A stretch of DNA of 64,000 nt. Source: Morinoia aosen (taxonomy: Eukaryota > Arthropoda > Malacostraca > Amphipoda > Talitridae). The notes under the pieces were generated by a model. That model had not been told where the DNA came from. It ran no database searches and saw nothing but the letters and a program-made list of their open reading frames with translations. The stretch covers positions 19,955,360 through 20,019,359 of the forward strand of contig CM059562.1 in assembly GCA_030386875.1 (NCBI GenBank), written 5' to 3'. Below, one piece after another: positions 1 to 9,784 of this stretch. Made by a program: the position numbers and the translations under genes. Each line of letters opens with the position of its first letter. The first letter of the stretch is position 1.

Positions 1-2
1 TT

Positions 3-845
3 ACCCACAGAATAATGACCAGCCCGGAGTGTTCGAACAGAGCCCACCCCTATGTAGTAAATTGTCCCGATCCTGTTGCCCTCGATAAGTATGTCGAGAA
101 TACTTTAGTTGTTGCGTTAGCTATGGCCATCATCAACCCTCTAGTGACGGAAGATTTTTCAAAGAAACTATTCAATAAACCCTTCAAATCGTCGGAAGAG
201 CTCCTTCAGAGACTCGTGACTGTAATTAGGAATTTTCCCGAGGATAAGCAAATATTAGCGACTCGATCTGAGAGATCTATGGAAATCTATTGTGCTGAGG
301 ATGATCATTCGTCCGAATCAAACTTCGAAGCTGCCTGTGATGAGGCCGAAGTGCATACAATGACAAGAGGTGGATTTCAAGGTAGAGGTAGGACGCGTAG
401 GCCCTACTGGAGACCAAGTTTCCCGAGACCAACTTTTCGTGCTAGACCTCACGTAAAATCTTTTTTTGGAGATCGTGAATTGGGGACTCTAGAAGTCCAA
501 GCATTAGAGACAGCTGAAGCGAAGCGTTGCTCGAAGTGTTACAATCATGTGTGTGTCTGTCAAGGACAAGGCGAGTCGGCAACCACAGTGGCTAGGAAAC
601 CGACTGATTGGTACAAACCAGGTTCATCTCAGACAGCCACCGAGCATTCACTGCGTGATGTAGCTTGTTTTCGTTGTAATAAGTTAGGACACTACGCAAG
701 AGATTGTAGGTCCAGAAGAGACTATTTAAACAGACCAGGCAGACCGAATCGTGTCCGTGCGCGAGGACAGTATAAAACTCGTATGTCAGAAAAAGGCCAG
801 GTAGAAACTTACCAAACTAACAGTGGCAATGATTTTTTAGCGTAA
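3..845 (+). CDS. gag: Gag polyprotein, C-terminal part (partial at left edge)
   Basis: Structural protein that binds and packages element RNA into particles in the cytoplasm. The frame is open to the left edge, so the ATG at 15 is probably internal. An arginine/glycine-rich basic stretch (about 365-465) is followed by a compact cysteine cluster CSKCYNHVCVC (about 528-560) and a classical CCHC zinc knuckle CFRCNKLGHYARDC (666-707), the hallmark of a retroelement nucleocapsid. A second basic stretch follows. The frame ends at TAA 843-845, directly after a UUUUUUA heptamer, and pol overlaps it in the -1 frame. The cysteine cluster upstream of the knuckle is not a standard CCHC motif and may be a second, divergent metal site (inference). 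Confidence 0.88.
   Translation, partial: THRIMTSPECSNRAHPYVVNCPDPVALDKYVENTLVVALAMAIINPLVTEDFSKKLFNKPFKSSEELLQRLVTVIRNFPEDKQILATRSERSMEIYCAEDDHSSESNFEAACDEAEVHTMTRGGFQGRGRTRRPYWRPSFPRPTFRARPHVKSFFGDRELGTLEVQALETAEAKRCSKCYNHVCVCQGQGESATTVARKPTDWYKPGSSQTATEHSLRDVACFRCNKLGHYARDCRSRRDYLNRPGRPNRVRARGQYKTRMSEKGQVETYQTNSGNDFLA
833..839 (+). promoter_or_regulatory. -1 ribosomal frameshift slippery heptamer (T TTT TTA)
   Basis: In the gag frame the bases read T TTT TTA, followed by GCG TAA. This fits X XXY YYZ and is the same heptamer used by lentiviral gag-pol. The pol frame opens only after the TGA at 830-832, so gag and pol overlap by just 13 nt (833-845) and the heptamer sits inside that overlap. 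Slipping one base back joins gag to pol. I could not identify a clear stem-loop or pseudoknot downstream. Confidence 0.85.
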
Positions 846-3800
846 ACAGCAGAGACGATTTCATTTCCGATAGAAATAACGTCAATGGTAAAAATGAAAC
901 TACAATAACTAAGTATGACTCTACGGCGACAAATCCCTGTGAACCCGAGGAGAATGCTGGTGCTGAAGATTCCCTCGTTAAAAATGTCGAGAGAGTTGAT
1001 GTGTTAAACATGTCTGAAGATTCCCTCGTTAAAAATGTTGAGATGATAGATCCAATCATCAAGTGTCAAAATAGATATGAATCGCTGGGAGAGGCGGAAT
1101 TAAGTGATGATCTGAATGCTCATGGCACTAGTTTTGAAAGCCATGTTACGGCGAACGTTTGTAAATACGAAGAAGATGAAGAAGTTGAAGTCACAGGACA
1201 AAATGAATTATTTGTAATACGAAAAAGTCATAAGCCCATGATTGTGCTTAGAAAAGATGCAGACCTGTGGAATGCATTGATTGATTCAGGATCAGAGAAG
1301 TGCCTAATCAGCTACCACAGAATAAGTGAGATAAGTAATGACGTGAAGCCAAGTTCTCTGACTATAAAAGGCGTTAACGCTAAGAGTAATGTTGAGGGCG
1401 AGGTGGAGCTTGTCCTAAAGTTAAAAAACGGAGTAAGTTTAAAGACAAATGCTTTAATAATTAAAGATGGTATTTACAATTATGACGTCATTATTGGGCG
1501 TGATTTATTAGACAAGAACGCCGTTGTAGACTTAAAACAAAGATGTTTAATTATCAAAGACGAGAAAATTCCCTTTGCAGAGGTAAAACGACGAAAAAAG
1601 AAAAAGACAGAGTGTCTCGAGTATTTAATAGAGAATACTGAGTGTCTCATGGCAGACACGATTACGTCCAGAGCTAAGAAAAAAGTCTTAAATAAGCTAA
1701 GAGAGAAGAGGACGTGCATTGCTGAGAGAGCAGGCGAGGAAGTAAAAAGGGATGGTAAGAGAGAAAATCAGCCTGTTCGAGGCGCAGTTGCAGTTACCAA
1801 TTCCCTCACAAGGCCAAGGCCGTTAAGAGTGCATACTCGACAAGTGGAGATTGCTCCCAATGTAATTTTGAAACATGTTAGACATGTTGGAAAGTGTAAA
1901 AATGGAGAATACATAATAAGGAAAGCAACTTTAAAAGAAGGCATTTGTGTCGCAGAAGCGATTGTGAGAGTTAACAATAGGAGAAAGATTCCGTTGTTGT
2001 TAATTAATAGCTCCGACAGAGCGATTGTTTTACCAGAGAATGCAATTATAAGTACTCTAGAAAAAGTGGAGAAGGATCACGTTGAATCCGAAGTTTACTT
2101 GTCAGATGTACAAGGAGAATTAAAGGGAGGATTAAGTACCTTTGTACAGGCAACGAGTGTTGTTCAGGACAGTCATTTAGATGTCGAGAAGAAAGACACT
2201 AATAGTAAATCTGTCGGGATCACAGGAGTTGTCGGCGAAGGGTACGTTTCTGATTCCAAAGAAGTAGCCCGTGGTCGGCGGAAATTAAATAACGATGATA
2301 TCAAGTGTAACGATGACGAAATGAAGCCTGAATTGCTGAGTTTGTTGAATGAATTCAGAGACGTTATTACTATAGACAATGAATCGATCTCAGCTGCTGC
2401 GATTAAACAATACAAAATACGCTTGAAACCTAACGTGGATGTCGTAAATGTCCCTCCCTATCGTATTGCCCACCGTTACATGGAAGACTTGAAAGTCGTT
2501 AACGAAAAAATGTTAGACGACGGAATTATTAGACCATCGATTTCAGCTTATAATTCACCGATAATTGTAGTTCATAAGAAAGATGGAACTATACGTCCGG
2601 TAGTTGACTTTCGCAAAGTAAATGAGGTAATTCATGAAGAATCATTCCCGCTGCCGAGAGTGGACGAGCTTCTCTATAGTTTAAATGGTCAGAAATATTT
2701 TTCAAAACTAGATCTTAGGTCAGGATATCATAATATTACACTGACCGATGAGAGTAAAGAAATAACCGCATTTACAGTTGGTAGCAGAAAATACGAGTTC
2801 AATCGTTTACCCTTTGGTTTAAAAACCTCACCTGCATATTTCCAGTCAGTAATGACGCAAACGCTATCTCCTGTTCTAGGAAAACTATCTTTCGTCTTTA
2901 TGGACGACGTGCTCATATTCTCCAAGGAGAAGGCACAGCATCTTGCCGATATAAAAGTTGTACTTGAACTATTAAGAAACGCTAGATTGTCAATCAAAAC
3001 TGAAAAATGTGATTTTTTCAATACAGAGATTGAATATCTAGGACATTCCATTAGTGGAATGGGAACCAGAAGCACCGGTACTGACAAAGTAAAGAATTTA
3101 GAAATTCCTAAGACTGTGAAAGAATTACAATCATTCCTAGGTCTAGTAAATTTCTTTCGTAGGTACATAAAAAATTTTGCGAGTATCGCGAGCCCGCTCT
3201 ATAATCTTCTGAAGAAAAATGCTGAATTCATTTGGTCCAAGGATTGTCAAAATGCTTTTGAAAAATTAAAGGATGAATTATGTGAACATACAACCTTAAG
3301 TCACCCAAACTTCGATCAAAATTTTCATCTGTTTTGTGATGCATCAAATGTCGGCATAGGAGCTGTTTTACTCCAATCATCTACTGATAAAGTTCGAAAC
3401 ATGAGACCTGTCGCATTTTTTTCTAAAACGTTGAATTCCACTCAACGAAGATACTCAACAACTAAAAAGGAGATGTTTGCTATAGTTGAAGCGTTGAAGT
3501 ACTTTAAATATCTTGTTTTAGGCTATGATCTGGTCATTTACACCGATCATAAGCCTTTAGTTCCTTTATTTTCAAAGAAATTGCCTGAAGACAACACACT
3601 CGCTAGATGGAGTATTTATGTCCAAGCTTTTGATGCCAAATTAAAGTATTTTTCTGGAAAGGCGAATAGTGCCGCCGATGCATTAAGTAGATTAAATCAT
3701 GACAAAAATCCTTTAACAGAAAGAGAACTATTAGAGTGTTCTGAATTAACCCCTGATGTAGAGACTTTTTCCGTTGTAACCAGGCTGCAAGCCGCTGCTG

Positions 3801-5230
3801 CGGGTAACAAATGTAACAAGCCCGTGACTGAGGAAGAGTTCGAGGAGACAATGCCAGGAAGTGATGACGGAAGAAACAACAACAGTACTGCTGAAAGCCC
3901 CAGACGTGAAACCAGTGACTTTAATAGCAGACAGAAAACGAGCTTATGCAGACTGGATAAAGTTAATACGACTACAGACTATTCAAGTATTAATGACAAC
4001 TGGTCGTTAGACGAATTTAAACGTGAACAAGATAGTGATCCCTTTTGTTCTGAAATAAAGGATGCCCTAGAGAATGCAACAAAAGTTTCCAATACTGACA
4101 TGAATGAATTTCTGATTATGAATGACATTTTGTATAAAAGACGAAGAATTGACAACAGACCCAGCACCATTCTGACTATTGTGGTGCCGTATACTCTGCT
4201 GCACAAGACAATTCTATTCATCCATAATTTGTCCCATACAGATTTGAATCATACCTTGTTTAAGTTTAAATTAAAATATTTTCACCCGTACGAACGGACA
4301 ATTACACGCAAAATTGTTGAATCTTGTGACATCTGTAAGATTCTAAAATCACGAATACCGACGCCGATTAAAATTCTAAATGCTCCAATTGGAACACGAT
4401 GTTTTCAAACGGTCAGCATGGACTTCTACGGTCCATTACCAATGACGGACAATGGTAACAAATATATTCTTGTGATTATCGACCTTTTTTCCAGGTTTGT
4501 TAAATTATATTCGACTAGTGACCGATGTACAGAGACTGTTACAGATTGTCTATGGAATTTTTGCTGTTTGTTCGGTACCCCGGACGTGTTGTTATCCGAC
4601 AATGCTCTAGAATTTAAATCATCTAATGTAAGAAATTTCACAAAAGGACTTTCTATCTTAAAAAAGGAAGTTCTGGCTTATTCACCTTTTTCTAATGGTA
4701 TTGTCGAGCGATGTAATGGAAAAATTCGACACCTGCTCAAGTTATATCTAAATTTTCTTACTCATAATGAGTGGGATAGATTATTGGATATTGTGGAGAA
4801 TTCAATTAACAATAGTTTCAATGAAACTTTAGGAGATACACCCGCATACACGGTTTTCGGTAGAGATACGTGTGTGTATATCAGTTCTACTAATTTAGAA
4901 GACTTCAATGTTGCGACTATATATGAAGATGTTCACAAACAAAAATTTACCGAGTCATCTATTGTAGTGAACAATATTAGAAACGCGATCATTAACGCCA
5001 CAATCGAAAGAACTGCCTATAGAAATATGAAACGTCGCGATAAAAATTTAAAAGTGACGGACCGTGTACTAGTAAAAAATCATGCCAAAAAACACAAGTT
5101 ACAGCTAAATTTCTTAGGACCAGGTATCATTGAAAAGCTAGGTAAAAATTACGCAGATATTAAGATCGGTAACAAGATTATCCGAACGAACTTAAACCAT
5201 GTACTGCCCTTAGATAAGTTAAGAAGGTAA
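833..5230 (+). CDS. pol: Pol polyprotein: aspartic protease, reverse transcriptase, RNase H, integrase
   Basis: Pol copies element RNA into DNA and integrates it. The frame is open from 833 and needs no AUG, because it is entered by -1 frameshift from gag. Order seen: protease with the active-site triad DSG (D at 1283); RT from about 2350 to 3050 with FMDD (2897-2908) standing for the YxDD catalytic motif; Ty3-type RNase H with first acidic residue D at 3338; integrase with a zinc-binding HHCC module (CDIC at 4325-4336) and a DDE triad, D 4421, D 4598 and E 4706, with exactly 35 residues between the second D and E. A FLGPG motif near 5115 resembles the GPY/F module of Ty3/gypsy integrases. 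All catalytic residues are present. An AT-rich linker (about 3700-4010) separates RNase H from integrase. The N-terminus holds a 17-codon tandem duplication (about 962-1063). Confidence 0.93.
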   Translation, partial: FFSVNSRDDFISDRNNVNGKNETTITKYDSTATNPCEPEENAGAEDSLVKNVERVDVLNMSEDSLVKNVEMIDPIIKCQNRYESLGEAELSDDLNAHGTSFESHVTANVCKYEEDEEVEVTGQNELFVIRKSHKPMIVLRKDADLWNALIDSGSEKCLISYHRISEISNDVKPSSLTIKGVNAKSNVEGEVELVLKLKNGVSLKTNALIIKDGIYNYDVIIGRDLLDKNAVVDLKQRCLIIKDEKIPFAEVKRRKKKKTECLEYLIENTECLMADTITSRAKKKVLNKLREKRTCIAERAGEEVKRDGKRENQPVRGAVAVTNSLTRPRPLRVHTRQVEIAPNVILKHVRHVGKCKNGEYIIRKATLKEGICVAEAIVRVNNRRKIPLLLINSSDRAIVLPENAIISTLEKVEKDHVESEVYLSDVQGELKGGLSTFVQATSVVQDSHLDVEKKDTNSKSVGITGVVGEGYVSDSKEVARGRRKLNNDDIKCNDDEMKPELLSLLNEFRDVITIDNESISAAAIKQYKIRLKPNVDVVNVPPYRIAHRYMEDLKVVNEKMLDDGIIRPSISAYNSPIIVVHKKDGTIRPVVDFRKVNEVIHEESFPLPRVDELLYSLNGQKYFSKLDLRSGYHNITLTDESKEITAFTVGSRKYEFNRLPFGLKTSPAYFQSVMTQTLSPVLGKLSFVFMDDVLIFSKEKAQHLADIKVVLELLRNARLSIKTEKCDFFNTEIEYLGHSISGMGTRSTGTDKVKNLEIPKTVKELQSFLGLVNFFRRYIKNFASIASPLYNLLKKNAEFIWSKDCQNAFEKLKDELCEHTTLSHPNFDQNFHLFCDASNVGIGAVLLQSSTDKVRNMRPVAFFSKTLNSTQRRYSTTKKEMFAIVEALKYFKYLVLGYDLVIYTDHKPLVPLFSKKLPEDNTLARWSIYVQAFDAKLKYFSGKANSAADALSRLNHDKNPLTERELLECSELTPDVETFSVVTRLQAAAAGNKCNKPVTEEEFEETMPGSDDGRNNNSTAESPRRETSDFNSRQKTSLCRLDKVNTTTDYSSINDNWSLDEFKREQDSDPFCSEIKDALENATKVSNTDMNEFLIMNDILYKRRRIDNRPSTILTIVVPYTLLHKTILFIHNLSHTDLNHTLFKFKLKYFHPYERTITRKIVESCDICKILKSRIPTPIKILNAPIGTRCFQTVSMDFYGPLPMTDNGNKYILVIIDLFSRFVKLYSTSDRCTETVTDCLWNFCCLFGTPDVLLSDNALEFKSSNVRNFTKGLSILKKEVLAYSPFSNGIVERCNGKIRHLLKLYLNFLTHNEWDRLLDIVENSINNSFNETLGDTPAYTVFGRDTCVYISSTNLEDFNVATIYEDVHKQKFTESSIVVNNIRNAIINATIERTAYRNMKRRDKNLKVTDRVLVKNHAKKHKLQLNFLGPGIIEKLGKNYADIKIGNKIIRTNLNHVLPLDKLRR

Positions 5231-7083
5231 AATTGTCAACCAAGTTTGGAACTGTTCATTACTATAATTCCGAAATTGCCATTCCATATATGTATTTTAA
5301 TGGTATTTAGCTTGTAAGTGAGTTCTATGAGTTTCTAGCTTGTAAGAGCATTCTATGAGTTTCTTTCTTAAGACTTTATGTATGTCTTGCGTTAGGAAAT
5401 ATTGCAAACACCTTGTGACGAGATGTTGAGCTTAGGATGTTGCCATACTGTTGTTGCGACATCAAAAGCTGTGTTCGTCAAGTCCTCAGCTAGAGTTGAT
5501 AAACTGAGATGCAATCTTGGAAATGTCAACACGAGAGTGCGAGCGCGAAGCCGCGAGATCTGCGCTTCTGCCGCAAATTGTTTGGCAACAATGCTAGGCA
5601 GTGTAGTTGAAATGAATGTGTCTTAATGAGAATGAAGCGTTGCCTTATTATGAAACGACAATTGCTTACTTAAACTTGTGGCCATGCTAATTTCTTGTGT
5701 CGTATCCTTTCAGATTCCTTGGACGACTCCGGAACGATTCCAGAACATTGCACATTCCGACTCACAAGATACACTTGTTCAATTCCAGTAATAATTCACT
5801 CATAAACCCTTAAACCCGATGTGTAGCGGGGGACACGGTCAACTCTGGCAGCCGCAGGAAACAACGATCGTTTTCGGAATCAGTGTACCGAAAGAAATAT
5901 TACGAGAAGCATATTGCAAATTCAGATTGTTCCTGAACCTCGATTCCCCGTTGCGTACACGTATTTTGGTATATGAATCCGGAGACGAGATCGAACTCGT
6001 TTTCAAAATTACAATCGCTGCATTCCCTGCAAACATCTAGTGAAGAAATAAGTTTTCTACATCTGAAAATGCTACAAACAATATAAATTGTGTGGAGGTA
6101 TACATACAAGATGGATGGATCTGAATCTGAATTTCAGAATATTTCTTTTAGAATATATTGTCTTAGATTAATTCTACTTTATACGGAAAAAATCTCTATT
6201 ATATACGGATTATGTATTCTATTTTATAGATTATTTTGTTCATGTATTCACGTGAAATATTGAGACGAATTGTTAATATTGCGAAAAAAAAAAAACCAAA
6301 TTGCACGCTTGTAGGTTAGTTGAATTGAAATATGTTAATTTAAATCGTAGGACGATTTGGAGCCTATTCTACTTTTACCTTGCCAATTGTGGTAATGTAA
6401 TGTACTGTTTTGCGCTTTTAAACCTCTTTCCTATATTTTTATGTAACGTAGTCTTATGATGGATTTTTCCTTCTTTATTTCCAATTGCATTGAAAATTCT
6501 GTTCTCGAAATGTGTTAATATGTTAATCCAAAATAAATATTTTGTTCTCGATCTGATGGTAGGTGTCCAGTTTGTTCAAGAAAGTGTACCTTATGGAAAG
6601 GATTTATTAAGTACGCGTTTTGATGTTTGATTTTGATATTTTGATATGTTAATAAAATTGTGTGGTGTATCCTTTGTATCCGAAATATCTGGAGTATCCA
6701 AGAATTCTAAGATTCAATTGATAAATATCTTGATAATGAATGAACAAATTGTTTGAGCTAAGTGCGTAGAGTGATTATTTGGTTGATTTTGGGTAATAAA
6801 TCTAGTATTGAATTGACACTAAAATATAATATTGACACTAAAAATAATGTTTACCAAGATGTAGGATTACAGTTGAAATTTGTTTATGATGACAACAAAG
6901 GCCATACCTGCCTACCTCCGTTCATAATTCGGAAGCAATTTTGTTATACGTTCTGATCTGTTCGAATTAATTAGACGGATTGTAAGATTAATTGATAGTC
7001 AAAGGAAAATCAAAGTTAATTGAATACCGTTTTAAAAATTTTTATTGTAATAAAGAATTTTTAAAATTGTGGGGGGAGCATTA
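5231..7083 (+). other. Retrotransposon non-coding region between pol and the 3' LTR
   Basis: There is no frame longer than about 75 codons, no membrane-protein-like stretch and no match to an envelope protein that I can recognise. A third gene, if it ever existed here, has decayed. The region is AT-rich, with one higher-GC patch near 5530-5590. Its length is unusual for an env-less element. Confidence 0.6.
7069..7080 (+). promoter_or_regulatory. Polypurine tract (plus-strand primer) candidate
   Basis: A G-rich run, GTGGGGGGAGCA, lies immediately before the inferred start of the 3' LTR. Retroelements prime plus-strand DNA synthesis from such a tract. The exact cleavage point cannot be fixed without the 5' LTR for comparison. 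Confidence 0.55.
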
Positions 7084-7098
7084 TGTGCGCCCGCCGAC

Positions 7099-7108
7099 TA
7101 TATAAATA
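7099..7108 (+). promoter_or_regulatory. TATA box of the LTR promoter
   Basis: TATATAAATA is flanked by perfect 7-bp inverted repeats, CGCCGAC (7092-7098) and GTCGGCG (7111-7117). It probably drives RNA polymerase II transcription of the element. A transcript start near 7130 (TTCATTAG) would be at the usual spacing. Confidence 0.7.
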
Positions 7109-7314
7109 GAGTCGGCGAGAGATATCGTCGTTCATTAGAGGTGGTCAGCCGTAGAGGTCGCATTACAAACAGAAGCGTCGCTGTTCAGTAACGGAAGCTC
7201 GGCTGTCGAGAGAGCATCTGTAGAGATCACCGATGCGCTACAGAAGTAACGAGATTACCTTCCGATCTAAAGATTCTCTACCAATTACGAAGCCTGTGTC
7301 AACTTTGAAGTAAA

Positions 7315-7320
7315 AATAAA
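7315..7320 (+). terminator. AATAAA polyadenylation signal in the LTR
   Basis: AATAAA lies about 210 bp downstream of the LTR TATA box and about 80 bp before the LTR end, as expected for the R/U5 side of a short LTR. Confidence 0.55.
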
Positions 7321-7400
7321 GGATACTACGTTACTGCATCTGATTCACTCCCGAACCTCATTCGCGTTTGGTTACGACCTAATACTGAAAGGGCCGGAAC

Positions 7401-8442
7401 ATGACTTTAGGAAATACGAAGTGAAGATCAGTGTAGCTATCGGTTAGCAGCATTGTTCAGGACTACAGTCGAAAACCGAGAATAAAATTAACCTTGAAGT
7501 GTAGACAAAGGTGCAGTATTTGAGTAGGTGAAGTGTAACACTTCAAGAAGGAATTTATGAGGTGAGAAATTTATTATTAAGTGCTGTTTTTGTGCACTAC
7601 AATGAAGTATTACAGTATGTAATTGCCACTAGGAACTCATGAAATGCCATGGTGCATGCGACTTGGAGTTTTTCATTGTTGCTGAAATTTTTCGCAAGTT
7701 ATTACAGAAAAACGTCGTGAATTTGACAATGTTTGAAATAAGTCGTAGGAAAACGAAAACAGTAATAATTAACCTCAGTGTCGTATCCTCAATTGTATGG
7801 TATTTTCTGTTTTTTTTCTGGTCACTCTCAACTTGTAACATTCCTTAACTCGTCATCTCTTTATTATCGTAAAGCATTCACGTAAAAACCGTACATTTTT
7901 TGTGTGATCTGCATTCATATTTAAATTTAAAGATCACACAAAAAATGTACGGTTTTTACGTGAATGCTTTACGATAATAAAGAGATGACGATTTAGGGAA
8001 TGTTACAAGTTGAGAGTGACCAGAAAAAAAAAACAGAAAATACCATACAATTGAGGATACGACACTGAGGTTAATTATTACTGTTTTCGTTTTCCTACGA
8101 CTTATTTCAATCATTGTCAAATTCACGACGTTTTTCTGTAATAACTTGCGAAAAATTTCAGCAACAATGAAAAACTCCAAGTCGCATGCACCATGGCATT
8201 TCATGAGTTCCTAGTGGCAATTACATACTGTAATACTTCATTGTAGTGCACAAATACAGCACTTAATAATAAATTTCTCACCTCATAAATTCCTTCTTGA
8301 AGTGTTACACTTCGCCCACTCAAATACTGCACCTTTGTCTTCACTTCAAGGTTAATTTTATTCTCGGTTTTCGACTGTAGTCCTGAACAATGCTGCTAAC
8401 CGATAGCTATACTGATCCTCACTTCGTATTTCCTAAAGTCAT
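7401..8442. repeat. Large palindrome: two ~510-bp inverted arms around a 20-bp spacer
   Basis: The left arm (7401-7910) and the right arm (7931-8442) are reverse complements with scattered differences (roughly 2-4 % by eye). The spacer 7911-7930 is AT-rich with a TTTAAA core. Both outer ends read TGACTTTAGGAAATACG inward. The arm differences argue against a pure assembly or amplification artefact. Each arm encodes the same short frame (about 70 codons) with no recognised function. It could be a foldback-type element or a genomic inverted duplication. Confidence 0.85.
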
Positions 8443-9504
8443 TACATGAGAAATTTTTCGACGTGGATATTTCCTTTTATTATCCACGGTAACAAAATCA
8501 AAACATATATTAGGGCCATTTATGGAAATATAGAAGCACGAAACCCAAAATTTTGTGTGTTTGGTATAAATCGTCATTCATGCAAATATTCTATCATTAG
8601 TCTCAGTGTCATCCTTACCCACAGCAACATCTTTTGAAATAAAATGCATTTTTTCCCTGTTCTACTTAAAGTTTATGTAGAACTCGACCCGCGCCGTTGT
8701 AGGCCTTAGTTGATATTTGATTTCACCCAGCGCTTACGAATTTTTTCAAAGCTAGAATACGCTTTCAGTCGTTCTTTCTATTTTTTGCTAAATCTGAGTA
8801 TTTGTCTTTTGCTCATGGGTATTATCTCAAAATAAGCTTGTGTGTTACCTTGCATTTCTTATTCTTTTATTTATATGTTCAACCATTGAAATGCCTATTC
8901 GTCCACTTCGGTTGGTGTTGTTCAAATCCTAATAGTATGTTTATTTATATTTATGTTAAACTATTTCGTTGTAAATTATATAATTTTTTCAGATTTGTGA
9001 GGTATGTCAATTTTTACTTTTTCTCCGGCGAAACAGGTCATTTATTCTTTAATATATTTTCCCACGGGACGATTTCCGCGGTAAGTTTGTTGTACAGGCT
9101 AATGTATTATTTTTGAGGTTGTGTCATTCTGAATGTGTTTGTTTCGACGTCTCAACACATTCTTTCAGAATGCTTCAGTGTTCTATAATTTTTTTAATTT
9201 TATTGCAGGTCAACAAACTTTTACGGTTCGCTCACTTTGTAAGCAACACTGTCAATACGAGTATTTACGGGCTTATTCCATTTATTCTTTTTCAACTGGT
9301 AGCTGTAGGTTAGAAATAGTTGTCCTTGTATTTTTGTAACTGATGAATTATATGATGAAATTATAGTGATATCCTGATTCGCTTCAAGAATGTATTCTCA
9401 GAAATGAAACTTATGCTCCTCCGCTATGATTTTGTTCAGAAAATTTACATAGTCATCGTTTTATACGTCACGGTCTAGTTCGATGTATTTCCGGACTTGA
9501 CATT
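8443..9504. other. AT-rich intergenic sequence, no gene seen
   Basis: Short frames only, T-rich on the plus strand. The one structured spot is an imperfect hairpin at 9124-9172, with CATTCTGA...ATGTGTT pairing to AACACAT...TCAGAATG. No recognised element. Confidence 0.5.
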
Positions 9505-9780
9505 TGGCATTGAATTTTTAAACAAATACAAATGAAATGGCCTGTTGATTGAATATAACGTTGAGGATATTATCATTTCATTTTTCAAAACAGAATAAGG
9601 TTAGATGTTATGACCACGCGCGAGCGCGAAAAGGTTACCTTAATTTCGCATTGAATTTGACAACAAATGCAAATGAAATAGTCTATTGATTGAAAGTAAC
9701 GTTAAGGATATAATTATTTCGTTTCTGAGAACACAGGAAAGTTTGATGTTCTGACGACGCGCGAGCGCTATAGAGTCAAC
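9505..9780. repeat. Two diverged tandem copies of a ~141-bp unit
   Basis: Units at about 9505-9645 and 9646-9780 align along their length: GCATTGAATTT near the start, ATAACGTTGAGGATAT or its variant in the middle, and the GC-rich ACGCGCGAGCGC near the end. They are diverged and therefore old. Confidence 0.7.
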
Positions 9781-9784
9781 TTGA

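Larger units (their letters stand above)
1..7401 (+). mobile_element. Ty3/gypsy-type LTR retrotransposon, 5' truncated by the window edge
   Basis: Seen: a gag end, an intact pol in the order protease, RT, RNase H, integrase, and a 3' LTR. That pol order is the Ty3/gypsy (Metaviridae) order, not Ty1/copia. Both reading frames are uninterrupted, so this copy is fairly young. The 5' LTR, primer-binding site and start of gag lie left of base 1. There is no env-like frame after pol, although 1.85 kb separates the pol stop from the 3' LTR. The element ends in CA at 7401, exactly where a large palindrome begins. Confidence 0.9.
7084..7401 (+). repeat. 3' LTR of the Ty3/gypsy-type element
   Basis: The segment starts TGTGCGCC and ends GGAACA, giving TG...CA termini. 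It follows a polypurine tract and contains a TATA box and an AATAAA signal, so the U3/R/U5 order is sensible. Length is about 318 bp. The left boundary could lie a few bases earlier because the 5' LTR is not in view. Confidence 0.72.

Noticed and set aside
1480-4641. Minus-strand frames of 60-146 codons under pol
   Set aside because: They are shadows of the intact pol frame on the plus strand.
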